64,000 bases of DNA from NCBI RefSeq assembly GCF_000689255.1, contig NZ_HG964446.1, positions 2,884,854 through 2,948,853 on the forward strand, read 5' to 3'. The translations under genes and the position numbers were made by a program. The notes beneath the pieces were generated by a model, which ran no database searches, was not told the DNA's origin, and saw only the letters and a program-made list of their open reading frames with translations. This DNA is from Mycobacterium triplex (GTDB lineage: Bacteria > Actinomycetota > Actinomycetes > Mycobacteriales > Mycobacteriaceae). The stretch's first letter is position 1. Each line of letters opens with the position of its first letter. Of the stretch, positions 36,114 to 48,367 are shown piece after piece.

Positions 36114-38406
36114 GATGGCGCTCCAATAGTGCGACGGGCAGGTCGGCGAACAACTGGGCTGCCGACGTCGGTCCGTCCGCGATGGCCCCGGTGAGCGTGT
36201 CTTTCCAGGTTCCTTCGGGCAGCGGCAGTACGGTGTTGCCCCAACCGGTTTCGGCGAGGCGGACCGTCCAGCGGGTCACCGCGACCACGACGTCAGCGCC
36301 GCGGCTGAAGGCCAGTAGGTGGTCGCCGGCGTCGCCATCGGCGAGCAGGGGGACATAGTCGCCGTGCAGGAAACTGTCCGGACGGGCGCGCCGCAGCCGC
36401 AGCGCCGTGGTGACCACGCGTAGCTTCGGGTGCTGCAGTTCGGCGAGAGCGGCTCTGCGCGCGGCATAATCTATCGCGCGGCGGTTGTCCGGGTCGACCA
36501 GGCTGTCGTCCCAGAGCTCGGTGCCCTGGTAGACGTCGGGAATGCCGGGCACGGTCAGCGCGAGCAGTTTCTGGCCCAGCGCATCACTGGCGGCGTGCGG
36601 GTTGAGTTGGGCGACAAGCTTGGTCAGCTGGCCGGCCACCGGGCCGTCCAGCACCGCATCCAGCCAGCGATGGATCGCATCCTCGAACTCGGTGTTCGGG
36701 TCGCTCCATGAGGTGTGCAGCGTGGCCTCGCGCGTTGCCTTGTCGGCATAGGCGTGCAGCCGCTCGCGCAATTGTTCGGTGACTTCGCCGTTCAGCGGCC
36801 ACACGCCGAAGATGTTCTGCCACAAGAACTGTCCGGTCGCGGCGTCGGGGGAGGGTGCCTCGGCTTCCCAGCGGGCCACGAACTCCGCCCAGAGCGAGGG
36901 CACCTGGGACAGCACGCCGATGCGGGCGCGCACATCCTCGCCGCGTTTGGTGTCGTGGGTGGACAAGGTGGTCATCGCCTGCGGCCACAGCCGGGCGCGG
37001 GTGGCGGTGCGGTGGTGAAACTCCGCGGCGCCGACGCCGAACCGGCCTGGGTCGCCGCCCACCTCGTTGAGCGAGACCAGCCGGGCGTCGCGGTAGAACA
37101 AACAGTCCTCCACGGCCTTGGCGGTCACCGCGCCGCACAATTGCTGCAGCCGTGCGGCGGTTTCGCCGCCACGTGCCAGCGCCGCGACGAGCACCTGCAG
37201 CGCCGGCCCCAGTTCCGGTTGTGCCGCTTGGGTTTCGGCGAGCGCGCTGGGCAGAATGGCGGACAATCCGAGGTAGTCGCTGCGGTAGACGTCGATGTGG
37301 CTGAGCAGTGCGGCGACCGCTTCGGGTAGCCGCGGATGGTCGGTGCCGGCGGCCGCGGCGATGGCCCGCCGCAGCCTGCCCAGCTCGCTGCCGAGGGTCT
37401 CGGTGGCGACTTGAACCTTGAGGTCGGCCAGCAGCCGGGGGGTGTCGTGGTAGTTCATCCCGGCGGACTCGACCAGTTCGGTCAGCGCGGGAGCTCCGGC
37501 CGGGTCGACGAACACCCCGCCCACTTCCCGCAATACGTCATAACCGGTGGTGCCCCCGATCGGCAGCGTCGGCTCCAGCGCCTCGTCGACGGCCAGGATC
37601 TTTTCGATGACGATCCATGCGTCTGGGCCGACCAGTTCGCGCAGCCACTCCAAATACCCACTGGGGTTGGTTAATCCGTCGGGGTGGTCGATGCGTACCC
37701 CGTCGACGAGTCCCTCGCGAAACCAGCGGGCGATCTCCGCGTGGTTGGCGTCGAACACCGCCCGATCCTCCTGGCGCAGCCCGGCCAGCGAGGTGATCGA
37801 GAAGAAACGGCGATAGCCGACGACGCCGCTGCGCCAGCCCACCAGCCGGTAGTGCTGACGGTCGTGTACTTCGGGGCCGCTGCCGTCACCGGTGCCGGGC
37901 GCGATGGGCAGCGCCAGGTCGCCCAACCGCAGCAGGTCGCCGTCCACCGTCAGGTCGGCGACGTCGTCGTCGGAGCCCAGCACCGGCAGCACGATGCGAC
38001 CCCGCTGATCGAGATCCCAGTCGATGTCGAAATACGTTGCGTAGTCCGATGATCGGCCGTGCCGCAGCACGTCCCACCACCACGGGTTCTGCCGGGGCTG
38101 GTCGATCCCGACGTGGTTGGGCACGATGTCGACGATCAGCCCCATGCCGCGGGCGCGGGCTGCCGCCGATAGCCGTGCCAGACCCTCGGCGCCGCCCAGT
38201 TCCGGCGACACGGTGGTCGGGTCGGTGACGTCGTATCCGTGACTGGATCCGGTGACCGCGGTCAGGATCGGGGACAGGTACAGATGCGACACCCCGAGCT
38301 CGTCGAGGTAGTCGAGCAGGTTCTCGGCATCGGCGAAGGTGAAGGCGCTGCCACTGGCGGGTCCGCGCAACTGTAACCGGTAGGTGGACCGCACGGGTAA
38401 GGCCAT
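36106..38406 (-). CDS. treY: Maltooligosyltrehalose synthase
   Basis: 766 residues (M. tuberculosis 765). It isomerises the reducing-end alpha-1,4 bond of maltodextrin into the alpha,alpha-1,1 bond. GH13 marks: GLIDIVPNHVG is visible as MGLIVDIVPNHVGID, then DGVRIDHPDGL (nucleophile), WIVIEKILAVDE (acid) and TTLSTHDTKRGEDVRAR. The start follows the treX stop after 3 bases. The order treX-treY-treZ on one strand with tiny gaps is a single operon. Confidence 0.97.
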   Translation of the reverse strand: MALPVRSTYRLQLRGPASGSAFTFADAENLLDYLDELGVSHLYLSPILTAVTGSSHGYDVTDPTTVSPELGGAEGLARLSAAARARGMGLIVDIVPNHVGIDQPRQNPWWWDVLRHGRSSDYATYFDIDWDLDQRGRIVLPVLGSDDDVADLTVDGDLLRLGDLALPIAPGTGDGSGPEVHDRQHYRLVGWRSGVVGYRRFFSITSLAGLRQEDRAVFDANHAEIARWFREGLVDGVRIDHPDGLTNPSGYLEWLRELVGPDAWIVIEKILAVDEALEPTLPIGGTTGYDVLREVGGVFVDPAGAPALTELVESAGMNYHDTPRLLADLKVQVATETLGSELGRLRRAIAAAAGTDHPRLPEAVAALLSHIDVYRSDYLGLSAILPSALAETQAAQPELGPALQVLVAALARGGETAARLQQLCGAVTAKAVEDCLFYRDARLVSLNEVGGDPGRFGVGAAEFHHRTATRARLWPQAMTTLSTHDTKRGEDVRARIGVLSQVPSLWAEFVARWEAEAPSPDAATGQFLWQNIFGVWPLNGEVTEQLRERLHAYADKATREATLHTSWSDPNTEFEDAIHRWLDAVLDGPVAGQLTKLVAQLNPHAASDALGQKLLALTVPGIPDVYQGTELWDDSLVDPDNRRAIDYAARRAALAELQHPKLRVVTTALRLRRARPDSFLHGDYVPLLADGDAGDHLLAFSRGADVVVAVTRWTVRLAETGWGNTVLPLPEGTWKDTLTGAIADGPTSAAQLFADLPVALLERHHG

Positions 38407-38409
38407 GTG

Positions 38410-40623
<2,214 letters not shown>

Positions 40624-40661
40624 TACACGACCTTATCCGCGGGGGACTGTCCTGTCCGGGG

Positions 40662-42842
40662 CTACCACCAGCCGGTGGCGGCCGCGATCTGCAAGCCCAG
40701 CTCGTGGGCCATGGTCCGCATGTAAGTGGGGGTCAGGTGATGAGCGCCGTGGTAGATCAGCACGTTTCCTTCGACCGGACGGCAAACATCGGTGCGGCAG
40801 ATGGCATCTGACATGTCGAGCACCTTGAGTAGCGGGAATTGCTCGACGAAATCCAGGGTTTGGTTGCGGTCGGACAGCACATCGGAACGCTTGATCGCGC
40901 ACGACGAGGCGTTGCCGCCCTTCTTGGCCAGGCAGTCCGCCGGGTCGAACGGTTGGCCGTTCTTGACCAGCCACGGGGTGTCACGCATGCCGAGAATCGG
41001 AATGTTGTTGTCGGACAACGTCTGCCAGATTCCGATGTAGGTCGCCGGCATCACGTCACCGCTCCGGATGTTCCAGGGCCGGGTGGTGGTGGTGAACACG
41101 TAATCGGGTCGATCGGAGACCAGCTTGTCCATCGTCCGCTCCACCCACTCGCGGCACTGCGGGTAGGGGGCGTTGTTGCCCATGATCAGCGGTACCTGCT
41201 CGGTCGACAACGGGCAGCCCATTTTGAGATATGTCACAACTTTGAAGTGATGGGCGTGTCCGAGGACATCCAGTGCCGGCAGCCAGTGCTCGGCGTGCGA
41301 ACCGCCGGCCAGCGCGATGGTCCGGGTCGCGGCGAGGTCGCCGTAGACGCAGTTGACCACTGCCGGGTTGACGAAGTCGCTGATGCAGCCGTCCCGCGTA
41401 GACGCCGGCAGGTCGTCCTTGACCTCGAGGACGCTGGGCCGCATCGGCAGCGTCGGCACCCGCACGTGTTCGGTCAGGGCCCGGGCGCCGGGGTAGTCCT
41501 GCGGGTTGAGCACGGACAGTTCCTTGCCGGCGGCCCGGAGCACCGTCACGTGCTGACGCCAGGTGAACGACGTCGCGGTCAGCGTGACGCCCAGCAGCAC
41601 GACCGCCGCCCCGAGCGCCATCGTCGGCCGGCGCAGCCGCGACCACCACGACTGCGCCGCGGCCTTCGCGGATCCCTGCGGCGCGCGGTAGCGCAGCGGA
41701 TCCTCGACGAGCTGGGTGGTCAGGTAGGCGAGCACACCGGAGATCAGCAGCACCGCCGCGCCTTCGACGAAGTCGGCGTGCTTGTGCCCGCTGTAGGACA
41801 GCCAGAAGATCAGCAGCGGCCAGTGCCACAGGTACAGCGAGTAGGCGATGGCGCCCAGCTCCACCAGGGGCCGGGTGGCCAGCAGCCGATTGGGGAGCGG
41901 CAGCCGGCCGCCGGTGTCGGGATCGCCCTGCAGGTTGGCCCCGGCCAGGATCATCAACATCGTGGCCCCGACCGGGACCAGGGCCCAGGGGCCCGGAAAC
42001 TCGTTGACGCCGTCGATCAGGGCCCCGCAGGACACCACCGCCGCCAGCGCGACCGAGGCGGCGACGGTCCGCAGCCACGTCGGCCAGCGGATGGCGGCCA
42101 CCACCGCGCCGACCAGCGCGCCCAGCAGCAACTCCCACCCCCGCGCGAAGCTGTCGTAATAGGCGATCGACTGGTCATCGGAGTGCGCGAAGATCGCATA
42201 GACGAACGAGGCCACCGTCAGCACGCCCAGCAGCACCACGAACAGCGTGCGCAGGTAGGGGCCCCGCGGGCCCCGAAAAAGGCCCTGTAACAGGACGGCG
42301 CAGCCGGCGATCAGGAGCAGGAAGGCCACGTAGAACTGCCCCTGCACCGACATGGACCAGATGTGCTGCAGCGGGCTGACCGCCTCGCCGGCCCGCAGAT
42401 AGTCCGAGGCGGTGTTCGCCAGCTCCCAGTTCTGGTAGTAGCCGAGGCTGGCCAGGCTCTGGTCGGCGAAGGTCTCCCAGCGGGTTTGCGGCTGCACCAG
42501 GATGGTGAGCACCGCACACGCCGCCAAAACCACCACCAGCGCGGGCACTAGGCGGCGGATCAGCCGGATCACTTCCGCGACGGGCGACAGCGTGACGGCC
42601 GGGTTGAGTGCGGCACGCAGGATCTTGCCGCCGAAGAAGAACCCGGACAGCGCCAGGAACACGTCCACACCGCCGGAGACCCGGCCGAACCAGATGTGGA
42701 ACACGGCGACCAGCGCGATCGCGATGCCGCGCAAGCCGTCCAGGTCGTAGCGATAGAACCCCGCAGACCCCTTCGCGCGCGCCCCTGAACTGCCCGGATT
42801 CGCCGTGGCGGCCGGAGCTGGGGGCGGCAACGTGGTCTGCAT
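40662..42842 (-). CDS. Membrane acyltransferase (OafA/acyltransferase-3 with SGNH domain, Rv1565c-type)
   Basis: 726 residues from the ATG at 42842 (GTG two codons upstream also possible). About ten membrane segments form the acyltransferase-3 domain: FYRYDLDGLRGIAIALVAVFHIWF (with the DGLRG motif and conserved His), GVDVFLALSGFFFGG, and IAYSLYLWHWPLLIF. From about 460 an extracytoplasmic SGNH-like domain follows: IALAGGSHAEHWLPAL holds the nucleophile-type block (GGSH, where typical ones have GDSH), and IYHGAHHLTPTYMR matches the terminal DxxH-like block weakly. Such enzymes put acetyl or acyl groups on surface sugars or lipids. Substrate unknown. Confidence 0.92.
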   Translation of the reverse strand: MQTTLPPPAPAATANPGSSGARAKGSAGFYRYDLDGLRGIAIALVAVFHIWFGRVSGGVDVFLALSGFFFGGKILRAALNPAVTLSPVAEVIRLIRRLVPALVVVLAACAVLTILVQPQTRWETFADQSLASLGYYQNWELANTASDYLRAGEAVSPLQHIWSMSVQGQFYVAFLLLIAGCAVLLQGLFRGPRGPYLRTLFVVLLGVLTVASFVYAIFAHSDDQSIAYYDSFARGWELLLGALVGAVVAAIRWPTWLRTVAASVALAAVVSCGALIDGVNEFPGPWALVPVGATMLMILAGANLQGDPDTGGRLPLPNRLLATRPLVELGAIAYSLYLWHWPLLIFWLSYSGHKHADFVEGAAVLLISGVLAYLTTQLVEDPLRYRAPQGSAKAAAQSWWSRLRRPTMALGAAVVLLGVTLTATSFTWRQHVTVLRAAGKELSVLNPQDYPGARALTEHVRVPTLPMRPSVLEVKDDLPASTRDGCISDFVNPAVVNCVYGDLAATRTIALAGGSHAEHWLPALDVLGHAHHFKVVTYLKMGCPLSTEQVPLIMGNNAPYPQCREWVERTMDKLVSDRPDYVFTTTTRPWNIRSGDVMPATYIGIWQTLSDNNIPILGMRDTPWLVKNGQPFDPADCLAKKGGNASSCAIKRSDVLSDRNQTLDFVEQFPLLKVLDMSDAICRTDVCRPVEGNVLIYHGAHHLTPTYMRTMAHELGLQIAAATGWW

Positions 42843-42944
42843 GATCACGGTTAACTTACCCAAAAACGCCACCCGCTCTTGAGCGCTCGCCGGGCGGCGA
42901 GGCTGCTCAGCGGAGCAGGTGGCGTTTTGTAACAGCCGCGAAAC

Positions 42945-43739
42945 TTAGCGGGTGGTGCCCGGTTGAGCCGGCTGCAGCAGCGTCTGCAGGTTCGGCAGCT
43001 GCGGCAGCGCCGGCTGCGCGGGCGTCACCGGTTGCACCGGCGCTTGCTGCGTCGGGAGCTGCTGCAGCGGAGGCTGCCCTTGCAGCTGCTGCAACGGTGC
43101 CTGTTGCAGCGGTGCCTGTTGCGCGGGCGTTTGGGCCGGCAGCTGCTGCAGCGGGGCTTGCTGCAGCGGGGCCTGCTGGGTCGGCGGCTGCTGCAGCGGG
43201 GCCTGCTGCGCGGGCGTCTGCCCCGGGACCTGCTGCAGCGGCACGCCGATCACGCGGACCAGGTACGGCGTCATGCCCATCGAACGCACCGGCGAGACCT
43301 GCACGACGTCGCCGACCTCGAGCATCTGGTTGTTGCCGAGGTACATCGCGACGCTTTGGGTGCCTTCGGGGCCGTAGAAGATCATGTCGCCCTTTTGGGC
43401 TTGCTGCGGCAGGACCTTCTGTCCGGCCCGGTAGATCGCGCCGGACGACCGCGGCAACCTGATGCCGGCGCCCGCGTAGGCGTACTGCATCAGACCCGAG
43501 GCGTCGAAGCCGACGGTGTTGATGCCGGTGCCGGTGCCCCGCGAGGGACCGTTGATGCCCCCGCCGGCCCACGAGAACGGCACGCCGCGCTGCGAAAGAC
43601 CGCGCATGATGACGACGTCGGTGGCCTGCTGGTAGTCCATCGACCGCACGCCGGGGTCGGCGGCCGCGATCTCCGGGGCGGCGGCCATCGGGGCCGCCAA
43701 GATGGCGAGACCGATAGCAAACGAATAGATGCGCTTCAT
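42945..43739 (-). CDS. ripD: Catalytically dead NlpC/P60 peptidoglycan-binding protein
   Basis: 264 residues with a signal peptide (MKRIYSFAIGLAILAAPMAAAPEIAAADP, cut after about 27). The NlpC/P60 domain covers about 36-165, but the catalytic Cys is Ala80 (TVGFDASGLMQYAY) and the His is Ser129 (GTQSVAMYLG), exactly the losses known for M. tuberculosis RipD, which binds peptidoglycan without cutting it. From about 168 to the end there is a Gln/Pro/Ala-rich tail of short repeats (APLQQ, PAQQ, QLPAQ). This tail is probably disordered and wall-spanning. The tail is longer than I recall for M. tuberculosis RipD (230 aa total). Confidence 0.94.
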   Translation of the reverse strand: MKRIYSFAIGLAILAAPMAAAPEIAAADPGVRSMDYQQATDVVIMRGLSQRGVPFSWAGGGINGPSRGTGTGINTVGFDASGLMQYAYAGAGIRLPRSSGAIYRAGQKVLPQQAQKGDMIFYGPEGTQSVAMYLGNNQMLEVGDVVQVSPVRSMGMTPYLVRVIGVPLQQVPGQTPAQQAPLQQPPTQQAPLQQAPLQQLPAQTPAQQAPLQQAPLQQLQGQPPLQQLPTQQAPVQPVTPAQPALPQLPNLQTLLQPAQPGTTR

Positions 43740-43985
43740 TGGAGTTGCAGCCTTCCTGAACTCTGTCGGGTCAAGACCTCGGCGCTGTGGGCGCCTCGGC
43801 CGCCGTTCGATGACTCGCGATGACCCCCGAGTTGGGGATCGAACGCCGCCTCCTTGCGGGGACGTGAATCAGTCGGTTCGCCCGTTGAGTCACACCAGTC
43901 ACTACACACACTTTTACAACAGGAATTGCGCTCGGAAAATAGCTGGTGAGGCCCACGAAGGATTTGGTGTAGGACCGTGACCGGA
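43740..43985 (-). promoter_or_regulatory. Structured leader of ripD, possible riboswitch
   Basis: Nothing codes in the 335 bases between ripD and the next gene. Near ripD several nested pairings are visible: CGTTCGAT (43804) with ATCGAACG (43838), enclosing CCCC-GAGTT-GGGG (43825-43837), and GGCGC-TGTGG-GCGCC (43781-43795). On the transcript the part next to the gene reads GACCCGACAG...AAGGCTG, which faintly recalls the 3' strand of the c-di-AMP (ydaO) riboswitch found before cell-wall hydrolase genes in actinobacteria. That match is partial. Farther up are AGTCAC-ACC-AGTCAC direct repeats at 43889-43903. Confidence 0.4.
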
Positions 43986-44074
43986 CGGTGACTGCCGATC
44001 CCAAATCTTTATCGGCAGTTGTGATTTCGGTCTCACACCGCTGCCCGGCCGCAACTTTTGCCGGGCCGTCGCAA

Positions 44075-44566
44075 TCAGTGCCAATAACGCGCGCTGTAGA
44101 CGGTGAGCGCATCGCCGATCACGGAGCTCGCCATGATGATCGCCAGGGACAACACCGGCCAGAAGGACATGTACCAGCCCTTCAGCAGGGACACGAACGG
44201 GCCGATCCCCGCGGCGGCGATCGCGGCACCGATCCCGCCCCACACCACCGGGTAGATGTACATGTCGATACCGAAGGGCACCAGGCCACACGACTCGTCC
44301 GAGCACACCTCGCCGAGGAAGCCGTAGAGCTTGGTCGGCCACGTCGTCGCGGTGGCCAGGATGACGAGCAGCGCCACCAGGGTGAGGGTGGCGACCAGGT
44401 CCCACGGCACCACCCGAAGCCGGATCACGTGCGGCTTAACGTCAGAGTCGTTGTCGCCGTAGGTCATTGGCCGGAAATCAGCCGGCTCGGCGGGCTCCCG
44501 CGACGGCGGCGGGGAGCCGGCGCGGTCGCCGCGGTGCGGATCCTCGAACGGGTACGGCAACGCCAT
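44075..44566 (-). CDS. Membrane protein of unknown function (Rv1567c position)
   Basis: 163 residues. A polar, Pro/Glu/Asp-rich N-terminal half of about 50 residues is followed by three hydrophobic segments: [47 protein letters not shown] and [23 protein letters not shown]. Between the first two are two cysteines ([14 protein letters not shown]), possibly a disulfide outside the membrane. The gene is divergent from bioA with 62 bp between. A later start at MTYGDNDSD (residue 34) would give a shorter protein nearer to the 94-aa M. tuberculosis counterpart. No function can be given. Confidence 0.75.
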   Translation of the reverse strand: MALPYPFEDPHRGDRAGSPPPSREPAEPADFRPMTYGDNDSDVKPHVIRLRVVPWDLVATLTLVALLVILATATTWPTKLYGFLGEVCSDESCGLVPFGIDMYIYPVVWGGIGAAIAAAGIGPFVSLLKGWYMSFWPVLSLAIIMASSVIGDALTVYSARYWH

Positions 44567-44628
44567 GCCGATAGATGCTCCCCGATGGTCGGCTTTTGCG
44601 CGAACCGGCTGCTTTACGCTCGGTCTCT

Positions 44629-45933
44629 ATGCCTGCGGCGAGATCCGGGTTGACGCCCGAGCAGATCAGCGCGATCGACGCCGCGCATCTGTGGCATCCC
44701 TACAGCACGATCGGCAGCGAATCCGTTCCGCCCGTGGTCGCCGTCGGGGCCCGCGGCGCCTGGTTGACGCTGGTCAGAGACGGCAAGCCGATCGAGGTGC
44801 TGGACGCGATGAGTTCCTGGTGGACCGCGATCCACGGCCACGGCCACCCGGTGCTCGACGAGGCCCTGGCGGCGCAGCTGAACTCGATGAACCACGTGAT
44901 GTTCGGCGGGCTGACGCACGAACCGGCGGCCCGGCTGGCTCAGCTGCTGGTGGAGATCACTCCGGCCGGTCTTCAGACGGTGTTCTTCAGCGATTCCGGG
45001 TCGGTGTCGGTCGAGGTCGCGGTCAAGATGGCGCTGCAGTACTGGCGCAGCCGCGCCCGGCCCACCAAACACCGGCTGATGACCTGGCGCGGCGGCTACC
45101 ACGGCGACACCTTCACGCCGATGAGCGTCTGCGACCCCGACGGCGGCATGCATTCGCTGTGGACCGACATCCTGGCGAAGCAGGTGTTCGCCCCGCAGGT
45201 GCCCCGCGACTACGACCCGGCCTACAGCGCCGCGTTCGAGGAGCAGCTCGCCCGGCACGCGACCGAGCTGGCGGCCGTCGTCGTCGAACCCGTCGTCCAG
45301 GGCGCCGGCGGCATGCGTTTCCACGATCCGCACTACCTGCGCGACCTGCGCGAGATCTGCCGCCGGCACGACGTGCTGCTGATCTTCGACGAGATCGCCA
45401 CCGGGTTCGGCCGCACCGGCGAGTTGTTCGCCGCCGACCACGCCGGCGTCAGCCCGGACATCATGTGCGTCGGCAAGGCGCTGACCGGCGGCTACCTCAG
45501 CCTGGCGGCCACGCTGTGCACCACCGACATCGCGCACACGATCAGCTCCGGTGCGGCCGGCGCGCTGATGCACGGCCCCACGTTCATGGCCAACCCGCTG
45601 GCCTGTGCGGTGTCGGTGGCCAGCGTCGAGGTGCTGCTGGCCCAGGATTGGCGGTCGCGGGTCGCCGAGATCGGGGCCGGGCTCGCGGCGGGGCTCGAGC
45701 CGGCCCGGGCGCTGCGCGGTGTGGCCGACGTACGGGTGTGCGGCGCCATCGGCGTCATCGAATGCGACCGGGCGGTCGACCTGGCCGTGGCCACCCCGGC
45801 GGCACTGGACCACGGCGTCTGGCTGCGCCCGTTCCGCAACCTGGTCTACGCGATGCCGCCCTACATCTGCGGCCCGGACGAGATCGCGCAGATCACCTCG
45901 GCGATGGTCGGGGTCGCAGGGCTCGTAGGCTGA
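44629..45933 (+). CDS. bioA: 7,8-diaminononanoate synthase (adenosylmethionine-8-amino-7-oxononanoate aminotransferase)
   Basis: 434 residues from the ATG at 44629, which matches the length of M. tuberculosis BioA (437); the frame is open further up without support. Class III aminotransferase: [17 protein letters not shown] and [11 protein letters not shown] are the substrate-pocket strings of Bio[34 protein letters not shown] (PLP Asp) and [16 protein letters not shown] (PLP Lys) complete the site. It transfers the amino group of S-adenosylmethionine in the antepenultimate biotin step. Confidence 0.98.
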   Translation: MPAARSGLTPEQISAIDAAHLWHPYSTIGSESVPPVVAVGARGAWLTLVRDGKPIEVLDAMSSWWTAIHGHGHPVLDEALAAQLNSMNHVMFGGLTHEPAARLAQLLVEITPAGLQTVFFSDSGSVSVEVAVKMALQYWRSRARPTKHRLMTWRGGYHGDTFTPMSVCDPDGGMHSLWTDILAKQVFAPQVPRDYDPAYSAAFEEQLARHATELAAVVVEPVVQGAGGMRFHDPHYLRDLREICRRHDVLLIFDEIATGFGRTGELFAADHAGVSPDIMCVGKALTGGYLSLAATLCTTDIAHTISSGAAGALMHGPTFMANPLACAVSVASVEVLLAQDWRSRVAEIGAGLAAGLEPARALRGVADVRVCGAIGVIECDRAVDLAVATPAALDHGVWLRPFRNLVYAMPPYICGPDEIAQITSAMVGVAGLVG

Positions 45934-45939
45934 ACGCCG

Positions 45940-47088
45940 ATGAAGGCACCGATCGAGGTTTCCCCGCTGGCCTGGCTGGAGGCGACCGAACAGCAGCGCC
46001 GCGATGCCGGGCTGCGTCGCTCGCTGCGGCCGCGCCCGGCCGTGGCCACCGAGCTGGATCTGGCGTCCAACGACTACCTCGGCCTGTCGCAGCATCCCGA
46101 CGTGATCGAGGGCGGCGTCGCGGCGCTGCGGCTCTGGGGTGCCGGCGCCACCGGATCGCGCCTGGTCACCGGGGACACCGAACTGCACCAGCAGTTCGAG
46201 ACCGAGCTCGCCGACTACGTCGGCGCCGCCGCCGGGTTGCTGTTCTCCTCGGGATACACGGCCAACCTCGGCACCGTCGTCGGACTGTCCGGCCCGGGTT
46301 CGCTGCTGGTGTCGGAGGCCCGTTCGCACGCATCGCTGGTCGACGCCTGCCGGCTGTCGCGCGCGCGGGTGGTGGTGACGCCGCACCGCGACGTCGACGC
46401 CGTCGACGCGGCCCTGGCCGCCCGCGACGAGGAGCGCGCCGTCGTCATCACCGAATCGGTCTTCAGCGCCGACGGCGTGCTGGCCCCGCTGCGCGAGCTG
46501 CACGAGGTCTGCCGCCGCCACCGGGCGCTGCTGATCGTCGACGAGGCGCACGGGCTCGGGGTGCGCGGAGGCGGGCGCGGACTGCTGCACGAGCTCCGGC
46601 TGGCCGGTGCCCCCGACGTGGTGATGACCACGACGCTGTCCAAGGCGCTGGGCAGCCAGGGCGGCATGGTGCTGGGGCCCGCCGAGGTGCGTGCTCACCT
46701 GATCGACGCGGCCCGCCCGTTCATCTTCGACACCGGCCTGGCTCCGGCGGCCGTCGGCGCCGCGATGGCCGCGCTGCAGGTGCTGCGCACCGAGGCGTGG
46801 CGACCCGAGGCGGTGCTGCGGAACGCCCGCGCATTGGCCGACATCTGCGGCGTGCCCGAGGATCCGCCGTCGGCGGTGGTGTCGGTGATCCTGGGCGACC
46901 CGGAGGTGGCGGTGGCCGCCGCGACCGCCTGCCTGGACGCCGGCGTGCGGGTCGGCTGCTTCCGGCCGCCGACCGTGCCCGCCGGGACGTCACGGCTGCG
47001 GCTGACCGCGCGCGCGTCGCTCGACGACGCCGACCTGCAGGTCGCACGCCGGGTGCTCACCGATGTTCTTGCCGCGGCGCGCCGTTGA
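45940..47088 (+). CDS. bioF: 8-amino-7-oxononanoate synthase
   Basis: 382 residues, 6 bp after bioA. PLP enzyme joining pimeloyl-ACP and alanine, the first step on the biotin ring. Alpha-oxoamine synthase motifs are in order: [58 protein letters not shown] and [15 protein letters not shown] with the PLP lysine. The TGA shares bases with the TTG start of bioD (TTGA). In M. tuberculosis the same gene is named bioF1. Confidence 0.97.
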   Translation: MKAPIEVSPLAWLEATEQQRRDAGLRRSLRPRPAVATELDLASNDYLGLSQHPDVIEGGVAALRLWGAGATGSRLVTGDTELHQQFETELADYVGAAAGLLFSSGYTANLGTVVGLSGPGSLLVSEARSHASLVDACRLSRARVVVTPHRDVDAVDAALAARDEERAVVITESVFSADGVLAPLRELHEVCRRHRALLIVDEAHGLGVRGGGRGLLHELRLAGAPDVVMTTTLSKALGSQGGMVLGPAEVRAHLIDAARPFIFDTGLAPAAVGAAMAALQVLRTEAWRPEAVLRNARALADICGVPEDPPSAVVSVILGDPEVAVAAATACLDAGVRVGCFRPPTVPAGTSRLRLTARASLDDADLQVARRVLTDVLAAARR

Positions 47089-47765
47089 CCGTCCTGGCCG
47101 TCACGGGCACCGGCACGGGAGTTGGTAAGACGGTCGCCGTCGCGGCCCTGGCCTGTCACGCGCGTCAGGCCGGTGTCGACGTCGCGGTGTGCAAACCCGT
47201 GCAGACCGGCACCGACTCCGGCGACGACGACCTCGCCGAGGTCACCCGGCTGTCCGGGGTGACCGAGGTCGCCGGGCTGGCGCGCTATCCGCAGCCACTG
47301 GCCCCCGTCGCCGCGGCCGAGCAGGCCGGAATGCCGCTGCCCACCCGCGATCAGATGCTGCGGCTCGTCCGCGACCTGGACCGGCCGGGGCGGCTGACCC
47401 TGGTCGAGGGCGCCGGCGGGCTGCTGGTCGAACTCGGCGCCGCCGCCGTCACGCTGCGCGATCTGGCCGTCGACCTGGGTGCTGCGGTGCTGGTCGCCGT
47501 CACCGCGGAACTGGGCACCCTGAACCACACCGCGCTTACTCTGGAATCGATTGCTGGACAGGGTCTTTCGTGCGCGGGCGTGGTGATCGGCAGCTGGCCG
47601 TCGCGGCCCGGCGTCGTGCAGACGTCGAACCGGTCGGCCCTGGGCCGGCTGGCGCCGGTGCGCGCCGCGCTGCCCGCCGGGGCCGGCGCGCTGACCGTCG
47701 ACGACTTCGCGGCGATGAGCGCGGCGGCATTCGACCGTGACTGGGTGAGCGCGCTGGTGCGCTGA
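47085..47765 (+). CDS. bioD: Dethiobiotin synthetase
   Basis: 226 residues from a TTG inside the TTGA overlap with bioF, the same length as M. tuberculosis BioD. It makes the ureido ring of dethiobiotin from diaminopelargonate, CO2 and ATP. P-loop [18 protein letters not shown] at 5-22, substrate-side [18 protein letters not shown], and [12 protein letters not shown] are all present. Earlier in-frame starts would lie inside bioF. Confidence 0.97.
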   Translation: MTVLAVTGTGTGVGKTVAVAALACHARQAGVDVAVCKPVQTGTDSGDDDLAEVTRLSGVTEVAGLARYPQPLAPVAAAEQAGMPLPTRDQMLRLVRDLDRPGRLTLVEGAGGLLVELGAAAVTLRDLAVDLGAAVLVAVTAELGTLNHTALTLESIAGQGLSCAGVVIGSWPSRPGVVQTSNRSALGRLAPVRAALPAGAGALTVDDFAAMSAAAFDRDWVSALVR

Positions 47766-48271
47766 TGGTCCATTCGATCGAGCTGGTCTTCGACCGCGAC
47801 ACCGAGGCCGCGGTCCGGCGGATCTGGGACGAGCTGGCCGGTGCCGGCATCCCCAGCCAGGCCCCCGCCAGCCGTCCGCACGTCACACTGGCTGTCGCGG
47901 AACGCATTTCGGCCGACGTCGACGAGCTACTGCGTCCGGTGACCGCGCGGCTTCCGCTGGGTGCGTTGATCGGCGCGCCGGTGCTGTTCGGTCGCACCGG
48001 CGCCGTGTTCGCCCGGCTGCTGGTGCCGAGCAGCGAGCTGCTGGCGCTGCACGCCGAGGTGCACCGGGTGTGCGGTCCCTTCCTGGCGCCCGCGCCGATG
48101 CCCAACAGCCTGCCCGGGCAGTGGACCGCGCACGTCACGGTGGCGCGCCGGGTCGGTGGCGCGCAGCTGGGCCGGGCGCTGCGCATCGCGGGCCGGCCGG
48201 CGCAGCTCGAGGGCAGCTTCGCGGGCCTGCGCCGTTGGGATGGCGACAAGCGGGTCGAGCACCTGCTCTAG
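47765..48271 (+). CDS. 2H phosphoesterase / 2'-5' RNA ligase-like protein (Rv1571-type)
   Basis: 168 residues. Two H-x-T/S motifs define the 2H fold: SRPHVTLAV (near 38-46) and WTAHVTVAR (near 120-128), each at the end of a strand in a duplicated half. The family includes RNA ligases, cyclic phosphodiesterases and 2',3'-cyclic-phosphate hydrolases; the substrate is not known here. The ATG shares its A with the bioD TGA (TGATG), so it belongs to the bioA-bioF-bioD operon as the last gene. Confidence 0.88.
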   Translation: MVHSIELVFDRDTEAAVRRIWDELAGAGIPSQAPASRPHVTLAVAERISADVDELLRPVTARLPLGALIGAPVLFGRTGAVFARLLVPSSELLALHAEVHRVCGPFLAPAPMPNSLPGQWTAHVTVARRVGGAQLGRALRIAGRPAQLEGSFAGLRRWDGDKRVEHLL

Positions 48272-48280
48272 TGTCAACGT

Positions 48281-48338
48281 CGAGCGTGGGGGATATGCAC
48301 GCAATTCCAGCACTTTTCGTGCGTATCACCCACGTTCG
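48281..48338. terminator. 58-bp hairpin between convergent operons
   Basis: Arms of 21 bases (CGAGCGTGGGGGATATGCACG and CGTGCGTATCACCCACGTTCG, listed in two separate halves here) pair at 18 positions around a 16-base loop that ends in TTTT. It begins 9 bp after the 2H gene stop and 29 bp before the end of the membrane operon on the other strand, so it can stop transcription from both sides. Confidence 0.65.
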
Positions 48339-48367
48339 GCGAGCCACACAATTAATGACTCATGACT

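Noticed and set aside
42960..43220. Regular repeats of about 30-50 bases resembling a CRISPR array
   Set aside because: They are codon-level repeats for the Gln/Pro/Ala tail of RipD, in frame and without constant spacers. No CRISPR array was seen anywhere in the window.
44565..47084. Long open frame on the plus strand through bioA and bioF in the frame of bioD
   Set aside because: Only the part after 47085 matches BioD. The upstream part is Arg-rich shadow of bioA and bioF.
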